From Diadophis punctatus similis (lineage: Eukaryota; Chordata; Lepidosauria; Squamata; Dipsadidae), in the NCBI GenBank assembly GCA_023053685.1, contig JALIGW010000003.1:49867996-49931995 (forward strand): DNA of 64,000 bases, given 5' to 3'. Every line of letters starts with the position of its first letter. The stretch's first letter is position 1. The notes below the pieces were generated by a model. It ran no database searches. It was not told the DNA's origin and saw only the letters and a list, made by a program, of their open reading frames with translations. Below, piece by piece: positions 24,798 to 35,534 of the stretch. The position numbers were made by a program, and so were the translations under genes.

Positions 24798-24886
24798 CTA
24801 TCTTCTCTCCCTCTCATCTCTCCCTTTCCATCTCTTTATCTCTCTCTCCATCCATATCTATCTACCTATCATCTATCTAGATGATA
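23962..24886. repeat. Higher-order tandem repeat built on (ATCT)n
   Basis: A C/T-rich block ccctctcatctctccctttc recurs six times, starting near 23962, 24111, 24291, 24474, 24642 and 24807 (spacing about 150-183 bp). Each is followed by ctccatccatatctatctac and then an ATCT run of variable length. So the array is a tandem of composite units, not simple ATCT. Long open frames here are translation artefacts. Confidence 0.92.
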
Positions 24887-25147
24887 GAGCCGAGGTGGCG
24901 CAGCGGTTAGAGGCAGTACTGCAGGTCACTTTAGCTGACACTGATCCACAGGTCAGCAGTTCAAATCTCACCAGCTCAAGGTTGACTCAGCCTTCCATCC
25001 TTCCGAGGTAGGTAAAATGAGGACCCAGATTGTTGGGGGCAATATAAATAATATACATTGCTTACTGGTGTAAACCGCTTAGAGAGTGCTTGCACTGTGA
25101 GGCGGTATATAAATCTCACAAAAATAAATAAATAAAAATAAATAAAT
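24887..25147 (+). mobile_element. Sauria-type tRNA SINE
   Basis: It starts gagccgaggtggcgcagcgg, with an A-box-like tggcgcagcgg and B-box-like agttcaaatct, then the gaggacccagattgttgggg segment, the tgtaaaccgcttagaga block and gaggcggtatataaat before an AAATA tail. By family knowledge it is transcribed by RNA polymerase III and moved by a LINE sharing its 3' end. It lies inside the ATCT array, so it is younger than that array. Confidence 0.9.
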
Positions 25148-25170
25148 CTACCTATCATCTACCTATAATC

Positions 25171-25226
<56 letters not shown>

Positions 25227-25312
25227 CTATCCATCCATCCATCCATCCATCCATCCATCCATCCATCCATCCATCCATCCATCCATCCATCCATCCATCC
25301 ATCCATCCATCC

Positions 25313-25353
<41 letters not shown>

Positions 25354-25355
25354 CT
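25171..25355. repeat. (TC)n, (ATCC)n and (ATCT)n arrays
   Basis: About 50 bp of TC dinucleotide, then about 85 bp of ATCC and about 40 bp of ATCT, in direct succession within the 23743-26257 element. Confidence 0.97.
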
Positions 25356-26265
25356 ATCTTCTATCATCTATCATCTGTCTGTTTGCCCATGGTTTTATTC
25401 CACCCGTTTTGAGAAAGGGCAGGTCGGAGGAAGCCTGGGCAGCATGAAAAAAATGCTTTCAGGCTCCGGCCGGGTGAATACATGGATGCCAGCGGAGGGC
25501 CAGCTTCCGACAGGCTCACTTGACGTCTTCATCCGACGCGTCGCGTTTCACACCCAGCACTTCGTAGTGACACTTCATGCTCGGCGTCCCAGGGACTCTC
25601 AGCCCAGAGGCCGACCACCTTCTCCCCGGCCGGCACCTCCACGTGAGGACCGCGGTGACGACAGCCGGCGGAGGAAAGGGGGAAGGACTGGAAGCAGCAC
25701 AACGGAGGACGAGCTCCTCCTCGCTGCCAGGCTGGGAGGCGGAACTGACGGAAGGCGAGGGAAGGGCTTCTGGGGAAAGGATGGAACGCAGAAGGAGGAG
25801 CGGCGGCTGAGCGCAGAGCTTTCAATGGCGTGGGACGTTGGGACGTGAACGTTCCGAGGCCGCCGAACTGGCTTTGATGTCATGGAACGCCGAGTGACCG
25901 AACGTTCCAGGGTCGCTTTGCCGGAAGGGGAGGCTTTTGGAGTTGGTTCATTGGAACCTGCCTCTGCCTCTGATCGGAACGAGGGCGGTCCTGCCTGCTT
26001 TTCCTCCGATGGGAATCTAAAGGGCTTTGCGTGGGAAGGAGGGGGGTCTCTGCTTGGCTTTCCCCCCTCTCCTCAGGCGCAGCTGGGGTGGGGGTGTGAG
26101 GGGCGCGCATGATTCAGGCTGGGGGGAGGCGGAATCTCCCTGGGCTAGGCAAGGGAAGGGAGGGCGAGGGGCGGGGCAGTCAGTGATGGGACAGGGAGCC
26201 GTGGCAGAGGGTCCAAAGAGCCGCTTTTGGCTCGCGAGCCGCAATTTCCGACCCCTGGTATAGGC

Positions 26266-27955
26266 AAGTTGCAGCATCACAACCAATTTCTTCTTATGCA
26301 TACCCTTTTGGATTTAAGACAAGATATGATCATTGGAATGCCACCTGTATCAGTTTCCATAAAATTCGATGTAAAAGCTATATTTTAGGTCTGATTCTTC
26401 TGGACCACAGTTTGGTCTTCAATTAGGACAATCTCCTGGAAGTAACACAATACAACAAATGCAACAATCAGAAAAGAAAACTCAAATCCTTTTCTCAGAG
26501 GATGCCTATCTTTCAGAAAACAATACTACATATCTCTTCCCAATCACACTGTTTGAAAAAGGCAGAATTTGCCAAAAAATATGGGGATAATATTGAACCA
26601 TGTTTCTGTGCTGCAATTCTTTCATCTCGCCCTACAAGAAAGCATGGTGCAATGCTTGTTACAAGGGATATATAACTGATTGCTTATAGCAATGAGTAAA
26701 CTTCGGACTTTGCTGTAAATCCCTCACTAAATTGGCTTCCAAGATGTGCTTCTTATACAACCTCTAAAGCATGGCCTACCAGCTTTCCATTCTCAAATAG
26801 TTCCCACCAAAACAAGTACCTTTCCATTTGTTCTTAGGCTTAAGGTTCCATAAGCTTAACAAGACCGAATCCCAAATCATATATTTCAACCTGGCAGCTG
26901 TAGTGTCTCTTATCTGTAGCTTCAGGTAGTTTTTCTTTAATTAAGAGTATTTCTTTGCCAATGGAAATGGAGGACATTTTATATCCAGAATGAATGGACC
27001 TCTCTCATTAGATCCACTGCTGTCATGAAGTATTCAAGCTGTGAGATATGGTTCATTCTCTTTTCTGTTCAAGGACTTCTTTCTTTCTTTAGTAGAGAAA
27101 GGTTTTAGAATGAGTGACTCATATTTGCCAAATTTGACATGAGATATATTGATGTGAAATGCCTTTATCAGGACAAGCCTTCAGAAAGGTGATGTTCCAC
27201 TCAGAAACTTTTTCCTCGTTAAAGATACTGCATCTCAATAAGGAAAGAAGGCTGGTGAACAGGAAAGGAAGAGCTGTCTCCCCTTTGCCAGTCCAATCGA
27301 TGTTGATCAGGGGGAGCCAAAAATGTTGATCCACCAATGCAAAGAGTGAATACAAAATCAGCACCTCGTTATTGATTCGAGTTTTATAGCCATGGTGAGA
27401 AGGGAGGTGCAATTGTACACCCAGCAATACACTTCCAATTTCAGATAAGCTCATGACACCACCTGGAAAAAGCAACGCCTGAGCTTTTTAATGCCTCGAT
27501 ACGTATAACTGCCATCAACCCCTAACAAAGAATGATGTCTCTAAAGTGTTTCAAAATAATATAACAGTAAGTAAACTACATTATTTCTGGGCAGAATTGC
27601 TTTCCATCAGTTACCCATGCTTTAGTAATCTCCCATGGGGATCGCAGCCCTGCACCGTATCCAGGCCTGCCTTCAAAACTATTTCCAAGTTTCTGCTAGT
27701 TCAGAATATGTCTGCAGGACAACTGAATTTCCTGAACCACTTCTTCTTGATATGTTTTGGAGACCAGCACAAAAGTCCTGATTTTGCCCTTCCAGATTCT
27801 TCCCTCACCAGAACAAGAATATATTTTCTCTTCATTGGGTACAGTGATATTCATTTTGCCTGTCTTGTTATTTCTGTATAGCATATATCAACATTGTCCA
27901 AAACCTTTCACATCTTTTACCTTGAAATAATTATTTTGTTCCCTGGATAATGAGG
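26266..27955. other. Intronic DNA with an unclassified open frame
   Basis: A minus-strand frame at 27119-27475 (118 codons, containing LGVQLHLPSHHGYKTRINNE) and a weaker open stretch near 26880-26990 are not low-complexity and not from a repeat I recognise. No start context or splice sites support a host exon. It could be a decayed processed pseudogene or a transposon remnant. Confidence 0.3.
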
Positions 27956-28093
27956 TTATTATTTAGAGAGCCAGTTTGGTGTAGAGAATAAGGTGCTAGG
28001 CTAGAAACCAGGAGATTGTGAGATCTATCTTCCCTTGAGTATGAGAAACAGATGGGCGATTTTGGACCAGTCACTCTCTCTCTCCCCCTAACC

Positions 28094-28664
28094 CAATGCT
28101 TCTCAATTATTTTCTGTTACGCCCCCCCCCAGGAAGAAGTAAACATTTTGCACACACACCCAACTCTCTGCCGGGACGATTGTTTGCAATATTCGGCACG
28201 TTTTCGCTGAAAAAACTGAAGCGGCTTATCAGCGTGATTGGCGTGTAATATGTTTAAGTGACACCTTAACTTATTTGGCGTCATGCTGTCCGCTGCCAAC
28301 ATTTTTAGACACAGTAAACATATCGGTCTTTCCTCATCTCCCACCGTAGTCACAGTGAAGCCAAGCACTACATACGCTTCGTCATATTTCCTCCTCTTAG
28401 CTTTCAGGAGACTTACATTTGTCTCATTATCTCCGTCTCTCTCCTCCTTTCTTTTCATCCCTGTTAAATATTTTTCCATGGTGTCTCTTAAGGGTTTGTT
28501 ATCTGCACTTCATATCTCCTGCTCTGTGCTGTGTGCTATTGTTTGTTGCAAAAAAACCCTACTCTCTGCGGCAAAAAAAAGCACGTTCCCCGGGGTCATG
28601 TGCCCCCCCTGGCATCGCTCTGCACCCCCCCAGGGGCCCCCGCCCCATTATTTGAGAAGCACTG
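28094..28664. mobile_element. hAT element with BED-finger coding remnant, 571 bp
   Basis: The ends are caatgcttctcaattat and tttgagaagcactg (left end has one change from cagtgcttctcaa). The exact 8-bp duplication ccctaacc lies at 28086-28093 and 28665-28672. It is inserted in a SINE. The size is far below an autonomous hAT (about 2.5-4 kb), so it is internally deleted but keeps the 5' coding end of its transposase on the minus strand. Confidence 0.92.
28117..28479 (-). pseudogene. hAT transposase N-terminal fragment with BED-type zinc finger
   Basis: The 120-codon frame has a basic N-terminus with KAKRRKYDEAYVVLGFTVT, then PICLLCLKMLAADSM (the Cys-x2-Cys pair) and LRCHLNILHANH (the His pair), ending with DKPLQFFQRKRAEY. 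This order matches the BED finger and following segment of Charlie/ZBED5-like hAT transposases. The frame then passes into non-homologous terminal sequence, so the catalytic domain was removed by internal deletion. It is a genomic remnant of a transposon and not likely a host gene. Confidence 0.85.
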
Positions 28665-28785
28665 CCCTAACCCAACTCATAGAGTTGTTATGGGGAAAAC
28701 AGGAGACAGGAACTTTAAGCATGTATTCTGCCTTGAGCTTACAAAAAATAAAGAGAGGCTAAAAAATTCCAATAAATAAATAATA

Positions 28786-30695
28786 TATCATGGCAGAGTT
28801 TAATTGTTAGTTATTCCATCATGACAATCTTCCCACCAGCGTTACCATGAATGATAGCATGGCGGCTATATGTTTTATTTGTATGTGTTTAAGCTTAAAC
28901 CAAAAGGTGTATATAAATTGTTTTCCTATTGAAAAAGAGCTGTACAATTTTTGGTGACTCTAGTGACTACCTGAAAAAAAACACATCAGTGGCTACAGAG
29001 AAAGTATGACCACAAGTTGTCTACACTCCTGCCTTAACAGGCACTACTGAAAATACAGACAACCATTTCCCTCCCTTCTTACATATATTGCGATTTGTTT
29101 CAAATGCTAATGATAAGTAAACAAAATACTATAAAACATGTATTTTCAAAAGCACACAATTTTATTCCTCTGCAATTGTTTGAAAAATGTGTTTTAATAG
29201 CTGTTCTCTACACCAAAGTATTCTTGCAATTTATTTAATAACTGGTCTTTGCCTTTATTTTACCACAGCATCCTATGCTATCCCACTCTCGAATCTGGAT
29301 TTTAACTCATAGTCCTGAAACAGGGTTTAATAATTTGTGTAGTAAATGTGCAGTGGCTGCTTCCTCTGCAGGTTACCTTTAGACACAATTAAAGTTCACT
29401 GAGAAGTATAAGCGATGTATCCTGTAGATCCAACCCCTCTATGTTTCTTTGATCTCAGAGGCAGTCTGCGAGCTCTACATCAATCCCATTTGCAAAGAGA
29501 TGTAGCTCAGTTCTGCTTTGCTAAATCTTATTTGGCAATGTGTCTAAACACATGCAAACTTAATTAGTTAAGGGGGGACCTCAGCATTGTAGTGATGGAT
29601 AAAAGTAAATGGGGAAATGAGACAAGTCAGGATTGGCAACAAACCCTCTCTAATTCAAGCCAAGGCATAGTCTCTGACATATAGCTAATCGGATGTGATA
29701 CCACTAAGGCTGCTACAGCCAATCTGAAATAAAGTGACAAGCTGATCACTAACAGGTAGCTGAATTTCTTACTTCTGAGAAGCTGGAATCACAAGATCAT
29801 GAATTTTCTACTTGGCACCAGCAATGCTCAGGAATCAGCCTAATCATCAGCCTCTGAAGCTGTTGTATAAAAAGATAAATGGAAAGAAGGAATAAATGAG
29901 CCATTTTCATAGCATTTTCTGAATCTGGAATCAAGACTTTTGTGCCATGTAAATGAAAATGCATGTAGAAAACAAAGATGGATATTAACATTCCCCAAAC
30001 TGCTCTATCCCATTTCTTGTGGGCCACAAAGCTACTTATCCTGCTTGAAGACTTAAGTTTCTCTTGTTTTCTGTTTTTTTTTTTTTCTGTTTTCGTGTCT
30101 ATTTCATCATATTACCGGGGGGGGGGGGGGGTGTTAAGCAAACCAGCCTATAATTTCCCAGATCCTAATAGCCTAATAGTAATATTAGTTGTTTCTAGTC
30201 CTCTAATCCAAAACCTGACCATGGGAACAATCGCACATTTGGTTTAAGTTGTGAAATAAATTTCTTCTTGATATTAAAGATCAGACCCTCTTAATCTGAA
30301 ATGTACTCAAAAGAAATAGTTTTGCCTACATCACGCATCCTGAATAGTGAGAGAGAATATTTTCAAAAGTAGAAAAGCCTGGAATAGAAATGTATCAAAC
30401 GGAAGGGTGCGGAAGAAACGGGACTTTTATGCCACTTATATATATATATATACAAACAAAAAGTAAGCGCCAAGGTCCTTCGTTATTGTGCTTCTAATAT
30501 ATTTACATGCTGGTACACAGAGGAGTAATGCAGGAAAGTCAGAACTGACCGTTCAAGAGGCTGCATGCATTAGTAATACTGTATATCATTCAGACACAGC
30601 CCCAAATTAAGAGATGCACAGATGTTCCAGTGAGGAAGAAAAGCTGGCAGGGGGCAAGAATCACCAGAATATGAATACCTCTGTCCCATACTTAC
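28786..30695. other. Intronic DNA, mostly unique; homopolymer runs
   Basis: No exon was seen. The stretch about 29440-29700 is unusually free of repeats, with blocks such as catgcaaacttaattagtta, and is a candidate conserved non-coding segment. A T run near 30067-30086 and a G run at 30117-30131 are present, and a short TA repeat near 30438. Confidence 0.35.
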
Positions 30696-30787
30696 ATTAC
30701 TTTCAAGTCCCAATCTCCACAGGTAACAAAAATAGACTTGACCGTGGGATCCAAAAGGCCTTCCTTTGCCATCCACTCATCAACTCT
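30696..30787 (-). CDS. ERI3: ERI3 internal coding exon (third of three in window)
   Basis: This 92-bp exon starts in phase 0 with RVDEWMAKEGLLDP and ends two bases into an ATG codon after GDWDLKV, so the Met codon is split across the next intron. The acceptor is TTTCAG and the donor GTAAGT. The GDWD segment carries the aspartate of the second DEDDh catalytic motif; by family knowledge the third motif with its Asp and His is encoded in later exons. I looked for the continuation (the family's LPGQCQYLGLPV segment) from 1 to 30695 and did not see it, so the following intron is probably more than 30 kb. The intron to the previous exon is about 7.5 kb. One residue (Thr in LLDPTVK) differs from the mammalian form as I remember it. 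Confidence 0.93.
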
Positions 30788-31406
30788 CTGAAAGAAACAG
30801 ACAGAAGGGAGATGAACTTTCAGAGACATGGAAAAGAGATGCATCAGTTAAACACTGATAAGCCTCACAATCACAAGAGAAGAAAATTGTGATCTTATCC
30901 AGGACAGCCGCCTCCTTACTTCCATCTCATCCTGTTCCCCTTCTCATTTCTATGAAGGTAAGTTTGGATCTTTGAAGATTTCCAATAGAAGACATCAAGC
31001 AGCCAGTGAAGTGGCGATTTTATCAGGCATCACATTTCTGCTTACAGAACGACTTCTGAAAATTAATATTGCTTAGCCATTTCCTGCATGCCCTGACCCT
31101 GTTTCAATATCTTAACAAGTAATTATTCATAAAATCATGCTCAGATTCTAAATGAGCAGGCTTAATCAGCCACGTAGCAGCAGCAACAAAGCAATCCGAA
31201 TAAATACTTCCTAACAATTCTTCCTTTATTATATCATTTTTGTACTTAAGTCTTTCTATCACTAATAAACTATGGTCATAGTGGCTAACAATAAGCTAAA
31301 ACTAAGTTACTAATCATCATCATCATCATTTTAGCCATTGTCTATCTACTGCAGGATGAAGGTATCTTCCGCATGTTTCCAACCAATACGGTTGGAAGTT
31401 ACTACC
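30788..31406. other. Intronic DNA upstream of the third ERI3 exon
   Basis: No element ends were recognised. The part around 31090-31200 (aacaagtaattattcataaa) looks unique and AT-rich. A short CAT trinucleotide run lies at 31315-31330. Confidence 0.35.
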
Positions 31407-31541
31407 ATGTTTCCCCAAAAATAAGACCCTGTCTTATATTTTTTTGAACCTTGAAATAAACACTTCACCTTATTGCCATGCACTCAAAAGCCCAATTGGA
31501 CTTATTATCAGGGGATGTCTTATTTTGGGGGAAACAGGGTA
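31407..31541. mobile_element. Short MITE related to the 1317-2979 element
   Basis: The ends catgtttccccaaaaataag and cttattttgggggaaacagg are inverted repeats of the family seen at 1317-2979. The length is about 135 bp and the target duplication is unclear. Confidence 0.75.
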
Positions 31542-31902
31542 ATAAAATACTAAAAAAGAAGACAGCAACCTGTTCACCATATTTCTGTCTAATTGAAAAC
31601 ATATTTTTTCGGGTAGCAAAAGGGATTAACATGACCTCCCTTGGTGCAGCTCAAGAAGGTTCATTCTCACATCTTCAGAAGTTGTTCCTCCAATGAGTTT
31701 AGAATCTAGATAGATTTCTTAAGTTTGGGAAGAACCGTAAGGTTTCTCATATGACCAAGTCCAAAGATGCATAGGATATTGAACTTTGTCGATAGACAGA
31801 CCACTAACCAGGGCATCTATATTAATAATATGGTCATGTGCTTCATAGGCTCAGTCAATAGCCTGATTTTCCTTCATTAGATACAGTATATCGGCAATAC
31901 AG

Positions 31903-32010
31903 ACAGTCCTCGACTTACGACCACAATTGAGCTCAAATTTTTGTTGCTAAGTGAAACATTTGTTAAGTGAATTTTGCTCCATTTTACAATGAAACAATGG
32001 AATTATTACT
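31903..32010 (+). repeat. Snake-type interspersed repeat, 5' part only
   Basis: It runs from cagtcctcgacttacgacca through ttgctaagtgaaacatttgt to ttttgctccattttacaat, then stops. It is the start of the family best seen at 17456. Confidence 0.75.
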
Positions 32011-33440
32011 AGCCTTAATTGTGAAAATGAACTCCTTAGCATCATGAAAACATGGATACTCATCCTCAAGATCAAATCCAGAAATAATGCAAAGTATTAA
32101 TTCTATATATTCAGAGGAAGCATAGCTCCATCCTTACATCCTAAAATACGATAAAATACAAGCAATAACTACAGTTTTACAGGATAGTTAAATCTCTTAA
32201 AATTGCATTGAGTTGGATGATATGATTTAGACCATGAAGTTCAACCCTTTGCTCAGGGCAGAAATAGAAATGAAAGCAATCCTACAAATATTTATCCAAA
32301 CTTTGCTAAGATAGCTAGCAAATGAAAGAGAATCTAATGGTTACAGCTGGTATGAGGCCTTAGGAAATATTGAAAAGTTTTCTCCAGCATTTAGTCTGAA
32401 TCTAGAAACAATGGGCTGGTTTACTATGAATTCCATATGATAATACTGAAAAATGGAGTCTCCAAATGATATTTGGAGTCTCTAGGCTTATAGATATGCG
32501 CTGTGCTGTGTTTTAGGCACTCCCAATAACCAGCAGGAATCCCTGAGCATAAAATGGTATACTCTATTTGAAAGATTGAGTAGACTTTGGTTAATACATG
32601 AGCAGAACTGTGGACAATAGCTGGATGGGACAAAGCAGTTTTAGTGCAATCCCCATTTGCACATGGTTTTACAAAGCACCTTAACCATGTCCCAGTTGTC
32701 AATGGTTTTTACTGCAGAATAATCCATCCTCATCAAATGGAAGATTTTCAATTTGGCCTCTAATGTCATTCCACTGCAGCAGAGCTAGGCATGGTAATGC
32801 AAGGCAACAGAAGATGTTGTAACTTTGCCTGCCAAGTCAGTTGCATGACGAACCATATTTAATTTCTACTTGGCAAAAACCTACTGCTTCTACTTGAAAA
32901 ACATGGACTATTTGTCTTTTGTTCTCTGAAAAATTAGAAGGAATGGAAATATCTTCTCACAAAAGAAACTATTTTGCTTGAGAGTTGGCAACACAATACT
33001 GTATATGGAGATAATTTCTGAAGAGTATAAGCTGCATCTGAGACTATCCGATTTTCTGCCTTCTTTGTCCAAAGATGCAAAAGGTTGTTGATAGTAGAAA
33101 TCTATGATATCTCCACTATAATGAAGATAAAAGTATCTTTATTTTACGTTATAAAGATTCTCATCGATTTGCAAGGAATTAATTGATATAAGTTAGTGTC
33201 TTCCAGAAGTATGGTATCTTATTTCTTTAGCGAGACTGAAAGTTTTTATTTTAGGACTGGTGAAGTGCTAGTATCTTGAAATAACTGGTATATCAAGTAT
33301 AAGTTTGGCAAGCTTATTAAACCTCTAGACCAAAAGTCTGTTCCATCCTATCAATTCATTCACAGTAGGAATTAAGGACTTCTAAAAAAAAGAAATGGGT
33401 TCTTGTCTTCAACTTGAGTATTAAGCAATGATGATGAAGA
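32011..33440. other. Intronic DNA, mostly unassigned
   Basis: A short segment near 32215-32300 (ccatgaagttcaaccctttg) may be a decayed CR1 3' end in minus orientation. Nothing else was recognised. Confidence 0.35.
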
Positions 33441-34110
33441 AATTTATTTATTTATTTATTTATTTATTACGGTTTTCTTATATGCCGCCCAACTCCCAAG
33501 GGACTCAGGGCGGCGTACAACAGAGAGAAGATACAAGAATCACCAATAATAAATGTTACATTAAAAACAAATATAAAAATTTAAAATTCATATTAAAAGA
33601 AACCATCCAACAATCAGACATACCTAGGGGAGAGCGCAGATGGATTAGGCTCTACCCCCAGCCTGCAGGAAGAGCCATGTCTTAACGGCTTTTCGGAAGG
33701 CCAGCAGGGTGGGGATAGTTCGGGTCTCTGGAGGCAGTTGGTTCCAGAGCGCCGGGCCCGCCACAGAGAAGGCCCTCCCCCTAGGGCCCGCCAGCCGGCA
33801 TTGCTTGGCCGACGGGACCCGGAGGAAGCCAACTCTGTGGGCCCTAACCGGCCGGAGGGAAGTATGAGGCAGAATGCGGTCCCGGAGATAACCTGGTCCT
33901 AAGCCATGAAGGGCTTTAAAGATGATGATCAACACCTTGAATTGGACCCGGAGACCGATGGGCAACCAATGCAGCTGGCGGAGTATAGGTGTCACGTGGT
34001 TGTACCTTGGCACACCCACCACAGCACGCGCAGCCGCATTTTGCACCAACTGAAGTCTCCGGATACTCTTCAAGGGTAGCCCCATGTAGAGTAAAATCAA
34101 GAAAGTGCAA
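33441..34110 (-). pseudogene. L2-like LINE, C-terminal ORF and 3' end
   Basis: The minus-strand frame includes RRLQLVQNAAARAVVGVPR, LRQLHWLPIGLRVQFKVL, FKALHGLGPGYLRDRI and GPALWNQLPPE, the conserved C-terminal region of L2-clade ORF2. The 3' tail has cgccctgagtcccttgggag and ggcggcatataag, then an (AATA)n tail at 33444-33470. It is 5'-truncated at about 34110 next to CR1 sequence. The C-terminal frame is open for over 150 codons, so the insertion is fairly young. Confidence 0.85.
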
Positions 34111-34119
34111 TAATTTAAA

Positions 34120-34678
34120 AAGTCTGAGCACACTGATCTGAGGGGGGAATGTCCCTTGGTTCAATTTCAAGGCAAATAAGACCACACTTAGAATACTGCA
34201 TCCAGTTTTGGTCACCATATTGTTAAAAAAAATGTTGAGACTCTAGAAAGAGTGCAGAAAAGAGCAACAAAGATGGCTAGGGACCTGGAAGCTAAAATAT
34301 ATGAATGGTTGCAAGAATTTGGGTATGTCTAGTCTAATAAAAAGGAGTAGGGTAACATAATAGCAGTATTCCGATACTTGAGGGGCTGCCACAAAGAAGA
34401 GAGGGTCAACCTATATTCCAAAGCACCAGAAGGCAAGACAAGAAACAATGGATGGAAACTAATCAAGGAAAGAAGCAACCTAGAACTAAGGAGAAATTTC
34501 CTAACAATGAGGATAGTGGAACAGCTTGCCTTCAGAAGTTCTGGGTGCTCCATCACTGGAGGCTTTTAAGAAGAGACTGGACAGCCACCTATCTGAAACG
34601 GTATAAGATATCCTGCTTGAGCAGGGGTTTGGACTAGATGATCTCCAAGGTCCCTTTCAACTCTTATTTTGTTAATAT
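34120..34678 (+). mobile_element. CR1 LINE 3' part
   Basis: The sequence actgcatccagttttggtca, then gagcaacaaagatggctagg, gaacagcttgccttcagaag, and the 3' end gatctccaaggtccctttca is the CR1 ORF2 end and 3' UTR. Frameshifts and stops are present. It is in opposite orientation to the L2-like LINE next to it. Confidence 0.85.
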
Positions 34679-35093
34679 GCCATTTTACCAATTTGTTCAC
34701 TATAGGAACTGAGGCCTTTGGAAAAAGAGTTGGATGCTTGATTGCGATCTTAACTGTTGATGAGTACTCTTTGACTACTGCTTTCAAGACAATTTGAGCT
34801 CATCTAACTACTGCCATACAGTGGTATTTGTTCATCACAGTGTCATGGGGTATTTTGATCAAGATATATTGTGTTCACAGCATTCTCACAACATAAGAAA
34901 CTAATTAAAGAAATTACTTTTAATAAAGTAAGATTAGTTTGAAAATATGTGTACTTGACATTCCATACTGATTTTTAGTAATGTATATTTTGTCAAGGTA
35001 CAGATCAATTACTTTATTATAATATTATGATTTTGTTCATGTATGAATATTGGACTGTCTGTAACTCTCTGAATCCTGTTTCTCCTTTTGGTA
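34679..35093. other. Intronic DNA, nothing recognised
   Basis: Plain AT-rich sequence. Confidence 0.4.
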
Positions 35094-35101
35094 CCCTATA
35101 G

Positions 35102-35526
35102 CAGTGATGGCGAACCTATGGCACGGGTGCCACAGCTGGCACGCGGAGCCATATCTGCCGGCATGCGAGCTGTTGCCCTAGCTCAGCTCCAGTGCGCATG
35201 TGCGTGCCTGCCAGCTGATTTTTGGCTCACGCGGAGACTCTGGGAGGGCGATTTCGGCCTCCGGAGGGCCTCCGGGGTGGCGGGGGGAGTGTTTTTGCCC
35301 TCCCCAAACTCCAAGAAAGCCTCTGGAGCCTGGGGAGGGCGAAAAACGGGCCTACTGGGCCCACTGGAAGTCGGGAAATGGGGAGTGGGAGATGTCGCGC
35401 ACGCATGCGCAGGGGGGGTGGGGTGAGTGGGGGGCTTTGAATTATGGGTGTGGGCACGCATGTGCATGCGATAGCGCGCGCGCACACTATTTCGGCACCC
35501 AAGGAAAAAAAGGTTCGCCATCACTG
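35102..35526. mobile_element. hAT-type element, 425 bp, family A (reverse orientation)
   Basis: The exact duplication ccctatag lies at 35094-35101 and 35527-35534. The ends are cagtgatggcgaacct and aggttcgccatcactg. Compared with 5350-5775 the body is inverted, with the poly-A/gaggaaaaaa side at the right. Confidence 0.92.
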
Positions 35527-35534
35527 CCCTATAG

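Larger units (their letters stand above)
23743..26257. mobile_element. 2.5 kb hAT-flanked compound element
   Basis: The left end caggggtcggcaaac and right end tttccgacccctg are imperfect inverted repeats. The exact 8-bp duplication gtataggc lies at 23735-23742 and 26258-26265. The flanks, and the matching agagccatttggacc / ggtccaaagagccgc subterminal blocks, show it inserted as one unit. It contains a higher-order ATCT array, a SINE (24887-25147), TC and ATCC arrays, and a GC-rich, CpG-rich right third (25440-26257). Frames of 94-134 codons in that part lack recognisable domains. Confidence 0.85.
27960..28785 (+). mobile_element. tRNA-type SINE split by a hAT element
   Basis: The left part has gagagccagtttggtgtaga and gattgtgagatctatcttcc (tRNA-like promoter region) followed by ggaccagtcactctctctc. 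The right part from 28665 continues ccctaacccaactcatagag and gttgttatggggaaaacag to an AAATAAATA tail. Removing 28094-28664 and one duplication restores a continuous SINE. Confidence 0.75.

Noticed and set aside
23834..24884. Open frames of 337-348 codons rich in Ser, Ile, Tyr and Leu
   Set aside because: They are translations of the ATCT higher-order array, present in more than one frame.
24887..24965. tRNA gene
   Set aside because: A- and B-box-like motifs belong to a SINE (the same at 55453); no tRNA cloverleaf or anticodon arm is supported.
25444..26301. GC-rich frames of 76-134 codons, possible first exon
   Set aside because: They overlap on both strands, have no recognisable protein, and lie inside the 23743-26257 element.
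1..30695. Later ERI3 exons
   Set aside because: I looked on the minus strand for the LPGQCQYLG and WINLKKAYSF segments with splice sites and found none; they probably lie below position 1.
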